From contig NZ_FNFY01000001.1 of NCBI RefSeq assembly GCF_900101075.1, positions 62,001 to 126,000 on the forward strand: a DNA stretch of 64,000 bases, written 5' to 3'. This DNA is from Lacicoccus qingdaonensis (lineage in GTDB: Bacteria > Bacillota > Bacilli > Staphylococcales > Salinicoccaceae). Under the pieces are notes generated by a model that did not search any database, had not been told where the DNA came from, and was given only the letters and a program-made list of their open reading frames with translations. This document shows positions 60,838-64,000 of the stretch, one piece after another; positions within the stretch are counted from its first letter, which is position 1; each line of letters starts with the position of its first letter. The position numbers were made by a program, and so were the translations under genes.

Positions 60838-62112
60838 ATGGCTACTATTAAAAGAGATAAAGGATTAGATAACTCGGTCAAGGTGATGAAGCAGGGTTAT
60901 TTGTACACAACGAATCAGAGAGAGCGTCTCGGTGTCACTGACGGCGTATTTGAAACACGTGCTTTAGGCGGTAAACGGATTATCGTACTGTCAGGCAAAG
61001 ACGGCGCCGAGCTTTTTTACGACAATGACAAAATCGAACGTTCAGGCACACTTCCGAAACGTGTCGTCAATACTTTATTCGGTAAAGGCGCGATCCACAC
61101 GACGACAGGGAAAGTGCACATCGACCGAAAAGCATTGTTCATGTCACTTATGACAGAAGGCAACCTGAAATACTTAAGGGAACTGACGCGCAACCTGTGG
61201 TTTGCAAACACACAGAGAATGGAAAGCATGGACCAGGTCAATGTTTACCGTGAATCCATCATTGTTCTGACGAAGGTAGGCACGCGCTGGGCCGGTGTCC
61301 AGGCACCTGAGAAAGAAATCGAAAATATCGCGACAGACATGGATATCATGATCGATTCATTCAAAGCGATCGGCAGTGCGTTCAAAGGGTACAGGGAGGC
61401 AAAAGCTGCGCGCCGCCGCGTCGAAGACTGGCTTGAAGATCAGATCATCCAGACGCGTAAAGGCAAGATCCATCCGCCAAAAGGCACTGCACTTTATGAA
61501 TTCGCACACTGGAAAGACTATAAAGGCGAGCCGATGGACTCAAGACTTTGCGGTATCGACCTGATGAACACTTTCCGTCCGTTGATCGCAATCAACAGAT
61601 TTGTCGCTTTCGGTGCGCTTGCAATGTATGAAAATCCTGTCGCAAGAGAGAAAATCAAGCAGGACGACGACTATGCATACATGTTCGCACAGGAAGTGCG
61701 CCGCTTCTACCCGTTCGTACCTTACCTTCCGGCTAAAGCGAAAGTGGATTTCCAGTACAAAGGCTACGAGATTGAAAAGGACACGATGCTTGCACTGGAT
61801 ATATACGGTACAATGCATGATCCGAACGTGTGGGAAGATCCGAATGAGTTCTATCCTGAAAGATTCAAGGACTGGGACGGCAGCCCGTTCGACCTGATTC
61901 CTCAGGGCGGCGGAGACTATCATACGAACCACCGTTGTGCGGGTGAGTGGATGACTGTCATCATCATGGAAGAAACGATGAAGTACTTCGCTTCACGCAT
62001 CAACTATGATGTACCTGAACAGGATCTGACTGTTGATCTAAACAGCCTGCCCGGCTATATCAAGAGCGGATTCGTCATTGAAAACGTTCAGGAAAATGTG
62101 GACAGAACTTAA
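60838..62112 (+). CDS. CYP152-family fatty acid peroxygenase/decarboxylase, OleT-like
   Basis: 424-residue P450 of the peroxygenase family that uses H2O2 without redox partners. By recall it aligns almost end to end with Jeotgalicoccus OleT, which decarboxylates fatty acids to terminal alkenes. Key residues are all present: Phe81 and His87 (OleT Phe79 and His85; hydroxylating relatives have Gln for the His), carboxylate-binding Arg247-Pro248, and heme-ligand Cys367 in NHRCAGEW. There is a two-residue insertion near residue 34. No signal peptide. GGAGG precedes ATG 60838. Base composition matches the neighbours. Alkene versus hydroxy-acid output is an inference. Confidence 0.95.
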   Translation: MATIKRDKGLDNSVKVMKQGYLYTTNQRERLGVTDGVFETRALGGKRIIVLSGKDGAELFYDNDKIERSGTLPKRVVNTLFGKGAIHTTTGKVHIDRKALFMSLMTEGNLKYLRELTRNLWFANTQRMESMDQVNVYRESIIVLTKVGTRWAGVQAPEKEIENIATDMDIMIDSFKAIGSAFKGYREAKAARRRVEDWLEDQIIQTRKGKIHPPKGTALYEFAHWKDYKGEPMDSRLCGIDLMNTFRPLIAINRFVAFGALAMYENPVAREKIKQDDDYAYMFAQEVRRFYPFVPYLPAKAKVDFQYKGYEIEKDTMLALDIYGTMHDPNVWEDPNEFYPERFKDWDGSPFDLIPQGGGDYHTNHRCAGEWMTVIIMEETMKYFASRINYDVPEQDLTVDLNSLPGYIKSGFVIENVQENVDRT

Positions 62113-62126
62113 TTATAAGATAAATG

Positions 62127-62162
62127 AAACCTCCCCGAATTTTTGATTCGGGGAGGTTTTTT
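62127..62162 (+). terminator. Bidirectional terminator between the P450 and rhodanese genes
   Basis: A perfect 14-bp stem (62127-62140 with 62146-62159) and a five-base loop are followed by T residues on the plus strand and by ATTTATC on the other side. It isolates the P450 transcript from the convergent rhodanese gene. Confidence 0.9.
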
Positions 62163-62165
62163 GTT

Positions 62166-62477
62166 TTATAATTCTTCTCTGTCACCTTCGTACTCCAATA
62201 TGCCGCCTTCGACATTGACGGCGTCATAGCCTTCGTCAATCAGCATGTGCTGGACTCTTTCGGACCGTTTTCCGCTTCTGCACATCACATATACCGTGTC
62301 GCCCTTATGGTCGTTTAGAACTTTATTTTCTATATCAAATGTGGACAGCGGCAGATGGATCGCTCCAGGCACATAACCGGTCTCTTTCAGTTCTTCCGTC
62401 TCCCTGACATCAATCAAGACCGTATTGTCATTTTTCAACACATTGTTGATGTCTTGTACATGTACTGTTTTTGCCAT
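62166..62477 (-). CDS. Rhodanese-like domain protein
   Basis: 103-residue single-domain rhodanese-like sulfurtransferase. The active-site loop CRSGKRS holds Cys66, and the CH2A-like IDVRETEEL is present. No signal peptide. ATG 62477 follows AAAGG; an upstream in-frame TTG at 62486 is less likely. It lies convergent to the P450 and divergent from rsgA. Its sulfur acceptor is unknown, and no functional link to the P450 can be shown. Confidence 0.9.
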   Translation of the reverse strand: MAKTVHVQDINNVLKNDNTVLIDVRETEELKETGYVPGAIHLPLSTFDIENKVLNDHKGDTVYVMCRSGKRSERVQHMLIDEGYDAVNVEGGILEYEGDREEL

Positions 62478-62533
62478 AATACCCAACCTTTCAATAATGT
62501 TTTGATATTAATATTTTACCACAACATGCGAAC

Positions 62534-62542
62534 TGTTATAAT
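62534..62542 (+). promoter_or_regulatory. Extended -10 promoter for rsgA
   Basis: TGTTATAAT (TG, one base, consensus TATAAT at 62537-62542) lies 28 bases before rsgA, with a weak TTTTAC at the -35 position. Confidence 0.55.
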
Positions 62543-62570
62543 TGATGTATTATGGTATTTGGGGTGAGTT

Positions 62571-63434
62571 ATGAAAAAAGGTCAGATTGTAAAAGCATTG
62601 AGTGGATTTTACTATGTAAAATCGGATGATGAAATTTACCAGACACGCGCACGCGGTCTGTTCAGAAATACTTCCGAATCACCGCTTGTCGGGGATATCG
62701 TCGAATTCCAGATTGAAAATGAGACGGAGGGCTATATTACATCGATTGATGACAGGCATAATTTCCTCAATCGCCCGTCTGTCGCCAACATCGACCAGGT
62801 GCTGATCACAATGAGTCTGTTTTCACCGAAGTTCAGCTTTTATCTGCTGGACCGTTTCATCGCCTATGCAGAAATGCATGATATCGAGCCGGTCATCATA
62901 GTGACGAAGACCGATCTGTCCGATGACCCGGAACTTGTGCAGAATATAAAGGAAACTTATTCGATGTATCCCGTTTATTTTACGGATAAGATCAATGTGA
63001 ATGAGGATTTACTGCCAATTTTTAAAAATAGACTGAGCGTCCTCGCCGGCCAGTCGGGTGTCGGGAAATCAACGCTCATCAATACGATACTGCCTGATGC
63101 CGATCTGATCACAGATGAAATTTCCGACAAGCTGAACCGGGGCAAGCATACGACACGGCATGTCGAGCTGATTGAAATCGCAGAGGGGCTCATTGCAGAC
63201 ACTCCGGGCTTCAGCACGATTGATTTCTCTCTGATTGACAAGTACAATCTGATGTACTGTTTCATCGATTTCAATGAGTACAGTGACCGGTGCAAATTCA
63301 GGGAATGCCTGCACATCAATGAGCCGAAGTGTGCCGTGAAGGACGCGGTGGCCTCGGGTGCCCTCGCACAAACAAGGTATGACAGCTATAAACAGATATT
63401 TGAAGAAATTGAATCCAGAAAAGAGAGGTATTGA
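62571..63434 (+). CDS. rsgA: Small ribosomal subunit biogenesis GTPase RsgA
   Basis: Circularly permuted GTPase acting late in 30S assembly. The 287-residue protein has an N-terminal OB fold, then G4 (VTKTDL) before G1 (GQSGVGKST) and G3 (DTPGFS), and a C-terminal zinc motif (CKFRECLHINEPKC). In B. subtilis and S. aureus it directly follows prkC; here the P450 and rhodanese genes intervene and rsgA has its own promoter. Confidence 0.97.
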   Translation: MKKGQIVKALSGFYYVKSDDEIYQTRARGLFRNTSESPLVGDIVEFQIENETEGYITSIDDRHNFLNRPSVANIDQVLITMSLFSPKFSFYLLDRFIAYAEMHDIEPVIIVTKTDLSDDPELVQNIKETYSMYPVYFTDKINVNEDLLPIFKNRLSVLAGQSGVGKSTLINTILPDADLITDEISDKLNRGKHTTRHVELIEIAEGLIADTPGFSTIDFSLIDKYNLMYCFIDFNEYSDRCKFRECLHINEPKCAVKDAVASGALAQTRYDSYKQIFEEIESRKERY

Positions 63435-63435
63435 C

Positions 63436-64000
63436 ATGAATAAAGTACTCCCGTCATTATTGGCAAGTGATTTTTCAAAATTGGGCGAAGACATTAAAAC
63501 CATGGAGGATGCAGGTGCGGATATTTTCCACCTGGATATTATGGACGGCCAGTTCGTGCCGAATATTTCATACGGCCTGCCGGTCGTAGAAGCGATCAGC
63601 AAGTCATCGAGCATTCCGCTGGATGTGCATCTGATGACTTTGAACCCGGATCAGTTCGTCGATGAATTCAAAGCATACGGCGTCGATATGCTGTCATTCC
63701 ATATTGAAGCGACAGACCATCCGCACAGAGTGATCCAGCTGATCAAGAGCAAGGGCATGAAGGCGGGTATCGCACTGAACCCTCACACGCCGGTCGTCAG
63801 TGTGAAGCACCTTTTGAATGACGTGGATTTCGTGCTGATCATGACTGTCAATCCGGGCTTCGGCGGACAGAGCTTCATCGAAGAAGGTCTTGTGAAGATT
63901 GCCGAGCTCGACCGGGTAAAAAAAGAAAAGAATCTTACATTTGATATTGAAGTGGACGGCGGCATCAACAACGACACCGCAAAACTGTGCAAGGACCAGG
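63436..64000 (+). CDS. rpe: Ribulose-phosphate 3-epimerase, truncated by window end
   Basis: Pentose phosphate pathway enzyme interconverting ribulose 5-phosphate and xylulose 5-phosphate. The visible 188 residues form most of a TIM barrel with SLLASDFSKLGED, HLDIMDGQFVPN, DVHLM, MTVNPGFGGQSF and EVDGGIN. It starts one base after the rsgA stop. The last part lies beyond position 64000. Confidence 0.95.
   Translation, partial: MNKVLPSLLASDFSKLGEDIKTMEDAGADIFHLDIMDGQFVPNISYGLPVVEAISKSSSIPLDVHLMTLNPDQFVDEFKAYGVDMLSFHIEATDHPHRVIQLIKSKGMKAGIALNPHTPVVSVKHLLNDVDFVLIMTVNPGFGGQSFIEEGLVKIAELDRVKKEKNLTFDIEVDGGINNDTAKLCKDQ

Noticed and set aside
60838-62112. Recent horizontal acquisition of the P450 gene
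   Set aside because: Base composition and codon choice look like those of neighbouring genes and no mobile element or direct repeat flanks it.

Overview
The window is a stretch of core chromosome from a Gram-positive coccus of the family Staphylococcaceae. The best match is a Jeotgalicoccus/Salinicoccus-type organism. Three things point there: gene order close to Bacillus/Staphylococcus (cta-ylb-rpmF, the dcw division cluster without murE/murG, ylm-divIVA-ileS, the pyr operon, gmk-priA-prkC-rsgA-rpe); a complete caa3 cytochrome c oxidase operon, which S. aureus lacks; and a CYP152 P450 that by recall reads like OleT of Jeotgalicoccus. No rRNA, tRNA, IS element, prophage or CRISPR array was seen.

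Layout. 1-6.9 kb: heme O synthase and the caa3 oxidase genes ctaBCDEF, then ctaG and ctaM. 7-13.4 kb: ylb-type housekeeping genes (yugN, ylbF, ylbG, rsmD, coaD, tmcAL, DUF177, rpmF, ylbP) with a membrane-anchored phosphodiesterase set in on the other strand. 13.5-15 kb: bshC (bacillithiol). 15.1-25.5 kb: division and cell-wall cluster mraZ to ftsZ, with an MraZ-type operator and a striking inverted repeat around the divIB start. 25.5-29.3 kb: pgeF, yggS, sepF, yggT, ylmH, divIVA. 29.3-33.7 kb: T-box-controlled ileS, lspA, rluD. 33.7-34.3 kb: an intergenic repeat element and the PyrR attenuator. 34.3-45.5 kb: a ten-gene pyrimidine operon. 45.6-49.9 kb (minus strand): small membrane protein, DUF488, pgcA, rqcH. 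50-60.7 kb: gmk, rpoZ, coaBC, priA, fmt, rsmB, rlmN, prpC, prkC. 60.8-62.5 kb: the OleT-like P450 and a convergent rhodanese, lying inside the usually tight prkC-rsgA junction. 62.6-64 kb: rsgA and a truncated rpe.

The strongest points for follow-up are: (1) the OleT-type fatty-acid decarboxylase with all hallmark residues in the prkC-rsgA interval; (2) ileS, which is a visible mosaic, with a ~1.2 kb AT-rich segment over the editing domain between ~57% GC flanks; (3) a 16-bp perfect inverted repeat that would bury the divIB ribosome-binding site and could couple its translation to murD; (4) a ~50-bp tandem repeat with internal inverted repeats upstream of the pyr leader. Most of the remaining sequence is well-understood housekeeping DNA.
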